From assembly GCA_036429605.1 (NCBI GenBank), contig CM071589.1:1426001-1490000 (forward strand): a stretch of DNA of 64,000 bases. The letters are read 5' to 3'. Of the stretch, positions 45,988-56,805 are shown in pieces; the first letter of the stretch is position 1, and each line of letters begins with the position of its first letter. Position numbers and translations under genes: made by a program. Under the pieces are notes generated by a model that was not told where the DNA came from, made no database searches, and was given only the letters and a program-made list of their open reading frames with translations. Source of the stretch: Cladobotryum mycophilum. Lineage: Eukaryota; Ascomycota; Sordariomycetes; Hypocreales; Hypocreaceae.

Positions 45988-47190
45988 AGGAAGGTGAAAG
46001 TTTGTAGTCTTGAGACCTGCCTGTTTATAACCTGGGGAGCTTATCATGGTGGGGGAGGGGTAACTCATGTCAACCTACCTAGCATTAATTAAAAAGATTC
46101 TATCCTTCCAAACGTCATCAAGCAATATCCGACTTTATAAATTTCTCATGAAAATTCATACACCAAAGGGACTTTGTCTTTTATTTCATCTATTATGAAG
46201 ACTCTACCAACGTTTGATGACCACGCGAAGTGCCTGAGATATGGTATCACGCACGCCTTTCTAGACAAACGAGCCAAGACCGCCTGCTTTTTCACCATGC
46301 CGAGACCCTACATCTCGCCCAAGGCATAAAAACACCATTCTCACTGCCCTCCGAACCTTGATCCCAACAGCTTCGACCTGTCTCTGTTACGGCCTGACTG
46401 ACTACGTGGTCAATGATGAGAATGTAGGGAATAGAAGAGAAACACGCGTCTTGCTCCACACATTATCGGTGTGTTTTCAGTGGTCGACGACCCGTCTTTT
46501 CACATCTTGTCACAGCCCCTATTTTCAATGACCTGGAATCATACCTTCATGATGCTTCTCAACTCGACGCGTCTTGATTGGTGAACAGAAGCCTCTACAT
46601 CCATCAACATGGTAACCAAAGGGCTGTGCATATCGCCTCCAAACAGGAAACTCGCATTATTTGACATTGGAGCCTAATCGATATTATAAGGTAGCCGGTA
46701 GGGTTAACTGCGTATATGGGGGCACCATTCCAGAATTATCGCATAGCATTACAATGCTGTTTCGCTTTAGAATGGCTACGTCTCATTCTTGATGCAGATA
46801 AAAGGAGGTCTGTTGTGGCTAATCCACCGTATGTATGGTCCCCCACCTGGCATTTGGCCTCAGCGTTTGCCTCGCCACCATGGGAACATATCTGGGCTGC
46901 ATCCCATTTGCCCGCCTTAGCCTTCACCTTTGATGCTGACAGGATCTTTCAAGGGCTCTTTGGGGAAAGGAGAGTCATTTTTCTAGCGAATGATGTCGAT
47001 GTACGTGTTTTCGCAGCACATCCCGGAGCATATTTCATTGCCACATCTAATATTTTCATCTAAACTCGATGTATTTATTGCACCTCTGTGGTCTTTATAT
47101 ATGTAGCAAGATGATCGACCTTAACATAGCACATTACCCTTTCCACCAAAATATGCAGCAGTGAGCCATAAATACATCAAGTACGTCGTC
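45988..47190. other. between duplicated finger genes
   Basis: Second duplication unit, upstream part. It holds the 32-base segment (46041-46072), palindrome copy B (46434-46501) and the conserved stretch 46782-47060. About 380 bases between 46245 and 46780 have no counterpart in unit 1 and look inserted. No gene is supported. Confidence 0.6.
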
Positions 47191-47470
47191 ATGGAGAAAA
47201 AGACCCAGAGGATGATTGAGAGGACAGCAGCCATATGTCGGGAAAATAGTATGCTGAGCAGGTTGACGGGGAAGATACATGAAATAACCTCGGTTGAAGT
47301 GTGGTATTGTGTAAGCTCTCTATTCCGCTTGAATGTGTTTCCTAACTTTCCTTTGACCCAAACTAATTTAAAAGTGATAGCATTTATGTGCTGGTGGGCC
47401 TTGGCTCAAATCAAGCACTTCATCTTGTGTGGAGTGTAACCATCATCGCTGCATTTTCTGCACTGTCAAT
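46041..47470 (+). repeat. diverged tandem duplication, unit 2
   Basis: Counterpart of 44851-46010, in the same orientation. It contains about 380 extra bases including the palindromic element, and leads into the full-length ankyrin gene. Confidence 0.75.
46434..46501. repeat. palindromic element, copy B
   Basis: Aligns without gaps to 19773-19840, with 54 of 68 bases identical by my count. Its own arms are decayed but an inverted pattern is still visible (AACACGCGTCTTG against CGACGACCCGTCTTTT reversed). Confidence 0.7.
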
Positions 47471-50400
47471 GATGAGAGTGAAAGCCTATCTTCTGGAGAG
47501 TCTTCGCGATACCCGGCCGGCCTAGGTTCAGTTCCTCTGACATCAACCATCCCGACCAAAGATAAATATCTAGCTGATATGCTCGAGAATTCCGGTTCCG
47601 TCACCAAGGATCTCCACGAAGCCATTTCCAGCAATGATTTCGCTACGGTTCATAAAATATGGCCCAGTGTTAATTTTGCTCAACAATCTTTGAATGGAAT
47701 TACTGCACTAGTGCATTCTATCCAACTCAGACGATCATCTATTGCGATTTTCCTGATTCAGAATGGGGCCAGCATGAAACACATACCAGGGCAGTCAGTA
47801 CTTCACCTTAGCATCGAGCATGGCCTACCTGATGTTGCCATGAGCCTTGTCGATAATGGAGCCGACATTAATGGCCCTGATTATTTGGGGAGAACGGCTC
47901 TTCATTTAGCGGCCAAGACTGCTTCCGGCCCGCTCATACGGCAGCTCATGCGTTCCGGTGCAGATGACTCTGTTAAGGACAACGAAGGATTTGATCCTCT
48001 ATTCTATGCAGTATGTTCTCAACTGGTTCTTTCCCAAGATCAAATAACGGAAGACGTTGAAGCTTGGGAACCGACAATGACCTTTCTATACTTCTCAACA
48101 GCGAATACTATGCGGGCCATCAGGTATTTGCTATTATTCAATATTGATCGCCTACTTTTACTCGATTCGTCTTCACTCAAACTACAGAAATCTCACACAT
48201 CACACTTCCTTCAGTTCGTGTTGGACCTTAGGGAATATATAAACACAGATGATTCGCGCTGTGAAATCGTTGTTTATCATCTACTTGAACTCACCTGGAA
48301 TAATAACCCCACAACCGAGGGCCGTGTCAGGTCAATTCATCAATTTACAAAGATGGCGTCTGAGATTAATGTTCTTGATAGTTCTATTGACGACAATCCC
48401 TCACTTGATTCTGTTGTACAACTTCAGTGGGAGATTCCAGCTGTCATGAAGGATATGCAAAACACTTTAGATGCAGACTCCACGAAAATGTTCCGCATCG
48501 ACGCCATTTCAAAGATGCTCTCTGATTTTTTTATTATCACTGGTGATGCTGAAGCCTATGAGTGCACAACATGTGGGCGTTTTGTTGAAAAGGAGTGGCG
48601 CGACATTGGGCACCTTGCGTTGAACGTTGTCGCCGGAGCGTTGAACAGTCTGTGGACATCGGGACCTGCCGATAAATTCTCAAGTATAAATCTATGGCAG
48701 GTAACGAGTACGTCTTTCACAATTAATCTCCCGTACGAACACGAGCACAAGAAAGATATACTGGATGCTATGGCATGGTTGTGTGCAGCCATCCGGCTCA
48801 ACCCCGATAACTCAAAGCTGAAGAGTACACCAACCAAGCCTCATTTATCCAGGAATATTCGGAAATTATCTTTGAAGGTCTCAAAAAAACTCATCTTTCC
48901 GTATTTAATCTACTACCCTTACGGAATTTGCCGGTCACTGATACGCCGTCGAAGTCCATGTGTTGGACGCGCCTGTTTGGTTCAGTCGTCATTGCCGAGT
49001 ATAGTATTCAGCGAGAATGGGGCAGGGGATTAGAATTGCCATTCAGCATGATGGTACAACTTGCTGCTGTCGAAAACTACTGCCGATTCAATCAAGGAAT
49101 TGTTATGTTAGGGTACCTCACCGCTCTCGTACCCATCTCATCTGACCCCGAAAACAAGAGCATCCAATGGCATTTTGAATCAACCGAAGAACCTACAGCC
49201 GACTGTCTTCGCCTTGAAAATCTAGATGCAACAAAGTCTGAGAATTGGTTCAAAGCCGAAACCACGTCGATCTTTGAGCACACAAAATGCTTCGTTGGGT
49301 GGTTTGAACAGGCAAACATTCTTCTGGGGACCAGCCGTCTACTCCAGCACGATAAGATGAACTGGAGCATAGATACGGATAATCAAGAGGATACATTTAC
49401 GAGGACCGGAATAAACGCAAATGGCCAGCTCACCGCCACCATTTGGCCGGCGAATTTCAGTGCTGGGGTAGAGCAAAGTTGGGAGAAGAGAAGTTTCACC
49501 CAATACTTTGAACGCAGCCTGCAATACACTCAAGCCCTCAGTATGAACGTCAACAAAGCCATTCTGCTCATAGATTCTGGGTCAAAGAGGGCTTGGCTTG
49601 TGCCATATTTGAGCCTTCTCCTCCATCTATGTCACATATATTCCAAAGAACGCAGATTATTTACGGAAGATGTGGAAAATCATATCCCGTTCGCCCATCC
49701 ATCTTCTCATGGATCACAGGAAGCCTTCCGAGCTTTAAACTATCATGGGCATATATCTGTTACTGGGAGTGGTGCGAATACAGAACATCTGTCTCAGCTC
49801 GTCCAGCGCATCGATACAAATTTCTACAATACGCGACAGACGAGGAAAGTACCAGATGGGAATTACATCTATGCATCAGAACTGTTAGATCTTGTTTTTG
49901 AGCCAAATTCAGAGAGCCCATTGAAGAAGATAAAAACTTCAGAGAATTCAAGATCATGGCAACGGCTCGCTGAGGAAGCTTATGCAGTTGTCGTCTGCTC
50001 TGACATCGGCTCGGCTATTGAACCAGTTCAACAAGACTGTGACCATGCGTATGGACCCAAGTGCTCAGAATTGCCTGAGGGGAGGTACTATTTAGCCGCT
50101 CACATGAAGTGCCTTATAGGCCTACTACGGCTGGGCGGCAACACCAAGGAAGATGTCCAACGCGGGCATTGGAAACTTGGCAAGAAGGTTACCTGGAAAA
50201 CATCAGGGACGTCGCTATGGGCCGATTGTGGGCAAAACGGGCATAGATCGATTTGGCAAGACGGCTCTGGTGCTAACATTCTTCAACAGATAATTTGCCG
50301 AGACGGCTTTATTACCAATATCTTTCAGCAGATAATCGGCAAGAATAAGGGTAAAGGCGTTTGGCCTGCGAATTCCGCATCAATGGAATATCCACCGGAG

Positions 50401-50586
50401 AGTGGCGTCGTAGTCTTTGGCGCTCCCATGTCAGCAACCGATACTAATCACCGGATGGACACACCCCAAGCGAACGACACAGCGCCCCATAAAGCTCAAG
50501 ATAAAGGAAACGGCATATTTGATCAAGGAGTTTCAACCTTTACGGCATTACAGAGATATTTTACTGAAAGAGCAACAGCACCTTGA
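47191..50586 (+). CDS. zinc-finger ankyrin protein, fungal accessory type
   Basis: About 1108 residues if one frame break is bridged. Exons are 47191-47310 and 47381-50586. The finger (WYCHLCAGGPWL, then CVECNHHRCIFC; CX2CX12CX2CX4CX2C) spans residues 40-70. Ankyrin repeats follow at about 130-260 (GQSVLHLSIEHGLPDVAMSL, GADINGPDYLGRTALHLAA). A second cysteine pair sits in YECTTCGRF. The C-terminal half (NLLPLRNLPVTDTPSKSMCW, RAWLVPYLSLLLHLCHIY) resembles a region I have seen in other fungal ankyrin or NLR-like proteins; I cannot name the domain. The frame breaks between about 48808 and 48830. One base added there yields LKAEEYTNQASF and continues to the TGA at 50584-50586, with a total divisible by three. 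No G/C run lies there, so real decay is possible. It sits in an AT-rich block. Confidence 0.7.
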
Positions 50587-52702
50587 GTGTTGCCGGGAAT
50601 AATCTGCATGGGAATTCCCACAGACTTTACGGGATAACCAGAATATCCTGTAGCAGTTCATTATGGGAATACAATTTATTCCAGCGGGAGGCACATAGTC
50701 TTGCACAATTTGGTTCTACGTGTCCTTTGCGATTAGCAAGCCTAGAAAGCTTCAAAAAATTGTTGATCCTATCCATGGTTGAAGGCTTGCCCTACGGTTA
50801 CTTTTCTGTAAGATGTCATATCTCCATATAAGGGAACTCATCAACAAGGTCTTTGAGGCGATAAGACTATCAATCTCTAGACTGATTTCCATTCGCTATG
50901 AGTGAATATTTCCCACTTCAACCCAGACGTGAGATTGTCCTGTCCAGCTAATTGCTGCCACATTGCGGCTCAAGATTGGCGCCGGGAGGACCCTGGTGTC
51001 AGAGGATCTACAGAACCTGGCGTCATAGCACTAGATGGCCCCCTGAAGATTTTCAGCTGAAGCTACCCAGCTTAGCTCAAGCTGCGTGTGTGTCGTTGGG
51101 CTCCGTTCTCACGGGAAATCATGATGATGAAAGATGGATCAGCAACTTTTGCTTTTGCAGATGCCCTTTGCTTACACACGGACTGAAACGGGAAAGTAAA
51201 ACAGGTCAAGGCGGCATTTATAAGCTGCCAGGCTACGACAGGTGGTCCTGTTGGTGTGAAATGCGCGACTTATCATTGGGGAGGCTGATGATCCATGCCG
51301 TTTCTGCTCATTATGGCCTACTTGTACGTATATGGCCATCATATCATAGCTCCCGGAGGCGCCGTGTTTCTTGTAAGAGCGCAAGTACAAGTATGTTTCA
51401 TCCTGCCGAACCCGACATCTTACATGATGATATCGGTACCTTTATCGTGGGAAGGGAAGGTGATGGGTAGATCTGTTGTGGTCGGAGCATTATTCAACAT
51501 GGAAGTTGGGCCGAACTTTTTTGTGCTGGATTGGAAATCATGATTGTTTTGTTTTTTGTTTTGGCAAGTGGTTCCTTTCCGATATCGGAGACCAGGTATA
51601 GATGGATGTATTTTGAGAAAAAGTTCTGAATTCGGTATTGAAGGGATACGGAGTACACGCACACGCACACTCAGGCAAATCAAAACACACCCACGCCGGC
51701 AAATAACCAAGAACGGAGTTTTTTTCTTTTTGGACACAAAGCTTGGCTGTGCTTAGCTCGCTTGACCTTGTTGATGACCCCGGACGATGCCAAGGCCCCC
51801 CTAGAACAGTTTTAATCAGGGGAGGGGAGGAGAGAAAAGCTGTGGCCTACTAGAGGCTATATTGGTTGAGAGGGAGCCAGTTAGCTTCTTTAGAAGCTTC
51901 CATCCATCAATCCATCCATCAAATCCATGGTGCATTAATGTGCTTATCCTGCACTGTCCATTTCAATACCGAATACGTCGATGCATAAACAGGCAGGTCG
52001 TATTGGAGAAGTAAATTAAGGTTGACTTGAAGCCGAGCGACCAAGGAAGCGAAAGTGGTGAGAATGTCTCGCGTTGGCGGTGAGGCTAACAAGTTGTTTA
52101 TTTTGATGTTTTATATTTTTGCTTCTGTAGATGATCACGTTGACATGTACTCCGTATTTGATAGACAGTCCGGGTCATTGAGAGAGAGGCACATGGCCTT
52201 GATGCAGGCGGCCGGTGGACGGCGGCGTACCAGATCCCCAACACCGGGACAGTCGGACGAGTCCCGGTGGCTTGTGCGTCCACTCAACAAGACTAGCCAC
52301 CAGCAGCGCAGCTGGGGCAGTGGGAGGGCGGGAGGTTGGTAGGGTTTGTTTTGTCTGTTTGATGAACGGGTTGAGGTCAAGACAGTTGAGAGACAGGACC
52401 AGGCCAAGGGTTGAGTTGAGACACTCTAACTTTATTCCTTGAGCCTATGATTACCCTAATGGATGTATGTACCTTGGTACCCAGGTACTCATGTAGTATT
52501 GACCGACTTGGCGAGCATTGGGCATGAAAGATACGGACATGTAGTTGTACATACAATCGATACATGCACAAGCGATTCATTCATTTCATGTGAAAAGAAA
52601 AAGGACCGGATTGTTATCTGGGGGAGTACAGAACACTGCGTCAGTTCATAGGCAATGATTGACAGCACGTGAGAGAGTGAATTGATTAAAACAGGCAATC
52701 CG

Positions 52703-52728
52703 GCACACACACACACACAACACACACA
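52703..52728 (+). repeat. CA dinucleotide repeat
   Basis: About 13 CA units with one interruption (ACAACA). Noncoding. Confidence 0.85.
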
Positions 52729-53878
52729 GTAAAGAGACGTCAAGTGCATACAGGAAAACACGTACTTGTACATGCATGCATACACAGTACGGAGTAACCT
52801 CTACATGTACATGGCATTGAATGCATGCAGCGCTGTCTGCTGCCTGCCTACGCTTTCTTGCTAGGGAGGGAAGGGTAGAGAGAGAAAGAGTGAGTGAGTG
52901 AGTGGCAAAAGCAACGGAAAAGGTACAAGTCCAAAGTACTCGGTACAGTAGCACCAGTTCTCTGGGAGCAGGTACCTCTTCTCCGAAGATTAACTTCCCG
53001 CAGCCATCTCAGACCATGGCGGACGGTGTGAGACACGAATTGCGTTTGCCTAACAATGCAGACACCACCACGCACGCCCACACTAGAAGCCATGGCCAAT
53101 GGTACCCCCACATTCCTCAACAGCTTCTCTTGTCTCTCTCTCTCTTTTTCCCTCTCTCCTGAAGCTTGTCTTGTCTCTGTCTGTATGTGTGTACATGCGG
53201 TACCTGCACGGAGTACATGGCAGATGGCAGACAAACAGGCGAAAACGCCATGTTCTTCGTACTCGTACGATACATGATTCTTTTGCGCAGAGAGAGAGAG
53301 ACGCGAAGCTGACAAGGTACCTACCCCCCTCGCGTACTGTCTACACTTTGATTCCCGTTTGTTCCCATACATCCATGCTTGCTTGCTTGCTACTGTCCAT
53401 GCTTTCGTTCATGGGCCCTCCTAATCCATCCCATCCATCCATTCAACGCTGCTGCTGCTTCCACCAATCCGCGCTATCCCCTCCGCAGCTCGTCGGCGGG
53501 TGTCCGGCTCGCCCAGACCACGTAAACCATGGATGCCATGGTGTGTGGTGTTGAGAGCGAGCAGTGGTGTACGCAACACGCAGCAGTTGCAGCAGTAGCA
53601 GTAGCAAGCAAGCAAGCCATGAATGATCTGATCCACGCCATGGCAAAAAAAGGATGAGCAAGCAGGCATGCATGGATCATGGACGGACCCAAAAGTACTG
53701 ACCTATATCTGATCCCCTCCCACGATCTCTTGGGGGCCTCGATTCAATCTCGACAGGTCTCACTTACTCATTCACACCATCTCCTCTCTCTCTCATCCTT
53801 TCACAAAACAAGAAAAAACATAAATACCGTGTTTGCCTGGAACATTGTTTCCCTCCCCTCTACCTTGTTACTCTGTGC

Positions 53879-53902
53879 ATCCATCCATCCATCCATCCAT
53901 CC
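53879..53902 (+). repeat. TCCA tetranucleotide repeat
   Basis: Six units of ATCC about 235 bases before the ATG at 54137, so it lies in the probable promoter or 5' UTR. Confidence 0.85.
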
Positions 53903-54136
53903 TCGCTGTTTCTTCGTCATTGCCTTTTGAAGAAGCCCAAACGTCTTTTCACTTGCAAGCTTCAGTGACACCATCACACTTGGCAAAGAGCTACTACACT
54001 ACATACATACAACCCTTTACCGGCAGCTCTCTCTCCCTCTCCTCTTTGTGCCCCTCAACCTCGGCACTCAAACCAGATTCTACCATCAACACCAAGAACT
54101 CTCAGTACATACATCCATACATTCTTTTTAATCGCC

Positions 54137-54967
54137 ATGCCCCGCGTCACTGCCCCCGTTTCCAAGCTTGCTCGCGCTTTGAGCTCAACACCTACTGCTG
54201 CTCGTGTCGGCAACCCTCTTCTCCTGGACACGACAGTTCACAATGCTGGCGCCGTCTTGATGCCGAAATACGCTGAGCTTCTGCGCAACCGCCGAAGCAG
54301 CGAACACTCTGACGTACGTATTCTCTCTCTCTCTCCCTTTTCTCTTCCCCCCACTCCCACTAAAACACTCCCCTCTTCTCTCCCACCACCCACCACACCG
54401 AAACTACCCTGGTCTGGATCTCAATCCTACCAAACTAAAGTTCATGGGGGCACAAAAACGGCTAACAATTTGCTAATCCAGTCATCCCGTGGCCTGACCA
54501 CTGCTCACCGTCCTACTCCCCAGCCCTCTCTGGCCAACCGCAACAAGCCCCTCATGCAGACCTTCTCTAGCTCTGCTGCATCCGCTGCCTCCGTCGCCGC
54601 CACCTCTACCCACCTTGATGCTGCCGTTTTACCCGCCTTCAGTCTCGAAGCTGTAGCTGCTGCTGCAGGCCTGCCTCGCATGCCTCTTCTGCCAGACAAC
54701 TATGGCGCTGCTCACAGCTCTGCCGACTCTGACGGCCCCGTCGTCATCCCCAGTGCCTCTATTGTTGCGGCTAATCCGGACAATGTTCTCCCTGCGACTG
54801 CCTTGTCCTCGGTTCACGGCATTGGCCTTGACAGCGTGAGTCTGCAGTTTGTCCACATCCCTCAGCCCTCTGTCCAGTCAGAAGATGGCCAGGGCATGAT
54901 CAAGGACCTCTGGAAAGGATTGGTCGATGATGTTTTCGGTTCCAATCCTGTTCCCAAAACAATTTAA
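54137..54967 (+). CDS. Ser/Ala-rich protein, unknown function
   Basis: Not recognised. An ATG in good context (GCCATGCCCC) opens a frame that stays open to the TAA at 54965-54967. An intron is likely at 54314-54481 (GTACGT donor, CAG acceptor, CT-rich low-complexity inside, 168 bases and so divisible by three). Splicing gives 220 residues; reading through gives 276. The N-terminus (MPRVTAPVSKLARALSS) is basic and hydroxylated with no acidic residues, compatible with a mitochondrial presequence; this is inference. The middle is Ser/Ala-rich and the C-terminus (MIKDLWKGLVDDVFG) could form an amphipathic helix. The long upstream region and pyrimidine-rich leader suggest an actively transcribed gene. 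Confidence 0.6.
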   Translation: MPRVTAPVSKLARALSSTPTAARVGNPLLLDTTVHNAGAVLMPKYAELLRNRRSSEHSDVRILSLSPFSLPPTPTKTLPSSLPPPTTPKLPWSGSQSYQTKVHGGTKTANNLLIQSSRGLTTAHRPTPQPSLANRNKPLMQTFSSSAASAASVAATSTHLDAAVLPAFSLEAVAAAAGLPRMPLLPDNYGAAHSSADSDGPVVIPSASIVAANPDNVLPATALSSVHGIGLDSVSLQFVHIPQPSVQSEDGQGMIKDLWKGLVDDVFGSNPVPKTI

Positions 54968-55282
54968 ACACTTTGCATGACTTTTTGATTTTTCTGCCTT
55001 TTCTTTCTTTTTCTTCCCTTTTGTTATGATCATGTACTTTTTGGCGATTTGTTTTTGATATCATGATATGATATGGTGGACATTTGCTATGCAAGCAAAA
55101 AAGCATAGACAGACCAAAAGACTCTGCGGACTGGATCCCCCATTTGTCACAAAAAATATATGGATTTTGTAATTAGTATATATCTCTATCAGGCACTGCC
55201 TATTTCGAGTCTATACGTGCTGCCGTTTTAGCCAGCAGGCTCGCCTTTCTGTAGTAGTAGCCGTGACGAAAGAAGGGTGAAC

Positions 55283-55318
<36 letters not shown>

Positions 55319-55600
55319 AAAAATAAAGACGCTTCAATTCAAAAGACTTGATTTATCTAAAGGACAATGCCCGACGCCATGTGCCGAACCCCCAATCCTC
55401 AGCGAAAAACTAATTGCATATAAAAACATGTGTAAGGTATCGTGACTGTTTCAGATCCAGATAACCAATCTTCTTCTTCTTCTTCATCCTCCTCTCCCCA
55501 CGCTCAAACTATCTTGTCATGCTTTGGCGCCATCTCGTTTTTCCCTTTGCTTCCTCTCCCCCTCCCTAAACTAATATGAATTACATTACAAAGAAGCAAT
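54968..55600. other. intergenic, converging 3' ends
   Basis: 3' flanks of the unknown gene and RAE1. It contains a GA repeat (55287-55315) and a CTT repeat near 55471-55490. Confidence 0.55.
55287..55315 (+). repeat. GA dinucleotide repeat
   Basis: About 14 uninterrupted AG units in noncoding sequence. Confidence 0.85.
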
Positions 55601-56805
55601 TTACCTCTTCTTGGCAGAGGGTCGAGGCTTGCACTCGTCGTTGTTAACGGGGTGTAGCATCACCTTGATGGGGTAGCCCTGCGTGTTGTGCTGGTAGCCC
55701 TTGCTCCAGTCATAGCTAATGGCGTAGGCGAAGATGCTGCCGGACTTGTTGAAGGTGGTGGCGGTGATGCTGCCGCCGACATTGGGGTAGCCCTTGAGAC
55801 GGTGCTTGGCGTCCTTGTCCCAGAAGTGGAACGTGCCGTCGGAGCCCGAGGTGCTGAAGGTGCCGTGGACGGGGTGGAAGGAGATGTCGTTTACGGCGTG
55901 GACGTTGACGACGTTGTTGACGACGGGGTCGCGGTGGCACTTGAAGGAGAAGTTTGATCTATAATTCTTTGATTAGCATGGAACGAGAGTAGGGGTGTAT
56001 AACTCATAATGGTAACTTACGTAGCATCCTTTTCCTCAACGTACTGGATGGCACATCGGCCCTCGATGCTGCCAATGGCGAAACCTGTCGAATCCGGGAA
56101 GCAGCTGACCACTCTCGTCTGCCACTTAAGCGGGCTCTGCAGCGTCTTATAAAACTTTGTGGGGTTCTTGAGGTCCACGACGTTAATATATCGGTCCGCG
56201 GTACCAACGACGAGCAGGTTCTGCTGAACGTCCATGGTGTACACCCTCTCCTGGCACTGCAGCGTGGCCGCGGGACCCTGCTGCCGGAGGTCCCAGTACT
56301 TGACCGTCTTGTCCCAGGAGCCGGAGACGATCATGGGGCCGTTGCCGCTGTCGAACCAGCGGACGCTTCGGACGGGGAGGTCGTGCGTGCCGATGACGAT
56401 GTCCTGCTGGGAGGCGAGGTCGCAGACTTTGATGTTTTTGTCGGCTCCGGCAGAGGCGAGCTTGGTGCCATCCTGAATAAGTTGGTTAGCTACAAAGGAT
56501 CTCCAACAGCCGCAGTGTGAGCTTCCTCTTACCTTTGAGAATTCAACGTTTAAAACGGGCTGGCTGTGTTCGTATGCGTGACGGCCCTGGCTCTGGCCAT
56601 TCTGTGCGATTTCGTAGATCCGGACCTTGTTGTCCCAGCTCGACACGGCGAGGAAATCTGGGCCGCCGGGGGCTGGGGAGAAGGCGAGGTCCGAGATGCT
56701 GTCGGAAGGGGGATCGCTGAGCGCGACGTCCGACTTGAGATCGCCCACGGTCGTCGTCGAGGACGCCGAGGCGGCGCTGGACGCGGTGCCAAAGAGACCC
56801 GACAT
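55601..56805 (-). CDS. RAE1: mRNA export WD40 protein RAE1/GLE2
   Basis: WD-repeat propeller that docks at the nuclear pore (Nup98/Nup116 type GLEBS motif) and serves poly(A)+ RNA export. Three exons are inferred: 56805-56533, 56472-56021 and 55958-55601, giving 360 residues, the usual length. It starts MSGLFG. Repeat signatures include AVSSWDNKVRIYEI, LASAGADKNIKVCDL, VSGSWDKTVKYWDLR, VVGTADRYINVVDL and TSGSDGTFHFWDKDAK. The family phrases PVRSVRWF and AIGSIEGRCAIQYVEEKD are present. It ends in a basic PSAKKR. There is no frame break. Confidence 0.95.

Larger units (their letters stand above)
44851..46010 (+). repeat. diverged tandem duplication, unit 1
   Basis: Unit 1 matches unit 2 (46041-47470) in the same order. 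The shared points are the 32-base segment at 44851 (29 of 32 identical to 46041), TGCCTAGGATATGG at 45102, CATTCTTGATGCAG at 45274 and the 150 bases after it, and the finger gene with its intron of identical length. Confidence 0.75.
50587..54136. other. 3.5 kb gene-free region rich in microsatellites
   Basis: No gene is supported. Three TACGGAGTA-type motifs (51647, 52148, 52788), a CA repeat (52703-52728), TCCA repeats (51898-51925 and 53879-53902), ATGCATGC and GGTACC-rich stretches (52460-53220) and CT-rich runs lie here. The last 300 bases are probably promoter and leader of the gene at 54137. Confidence 0.55.

Noticed and set aside
45246..47063. Similar open frames at 45246-45503 and 46716-47063 as a pair of duplicated genes
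   Set aside because: The similarity comes from the tandem duplication at the DNA level. Neither frame is preserved well enough, and the supported genes lie downstream of each.
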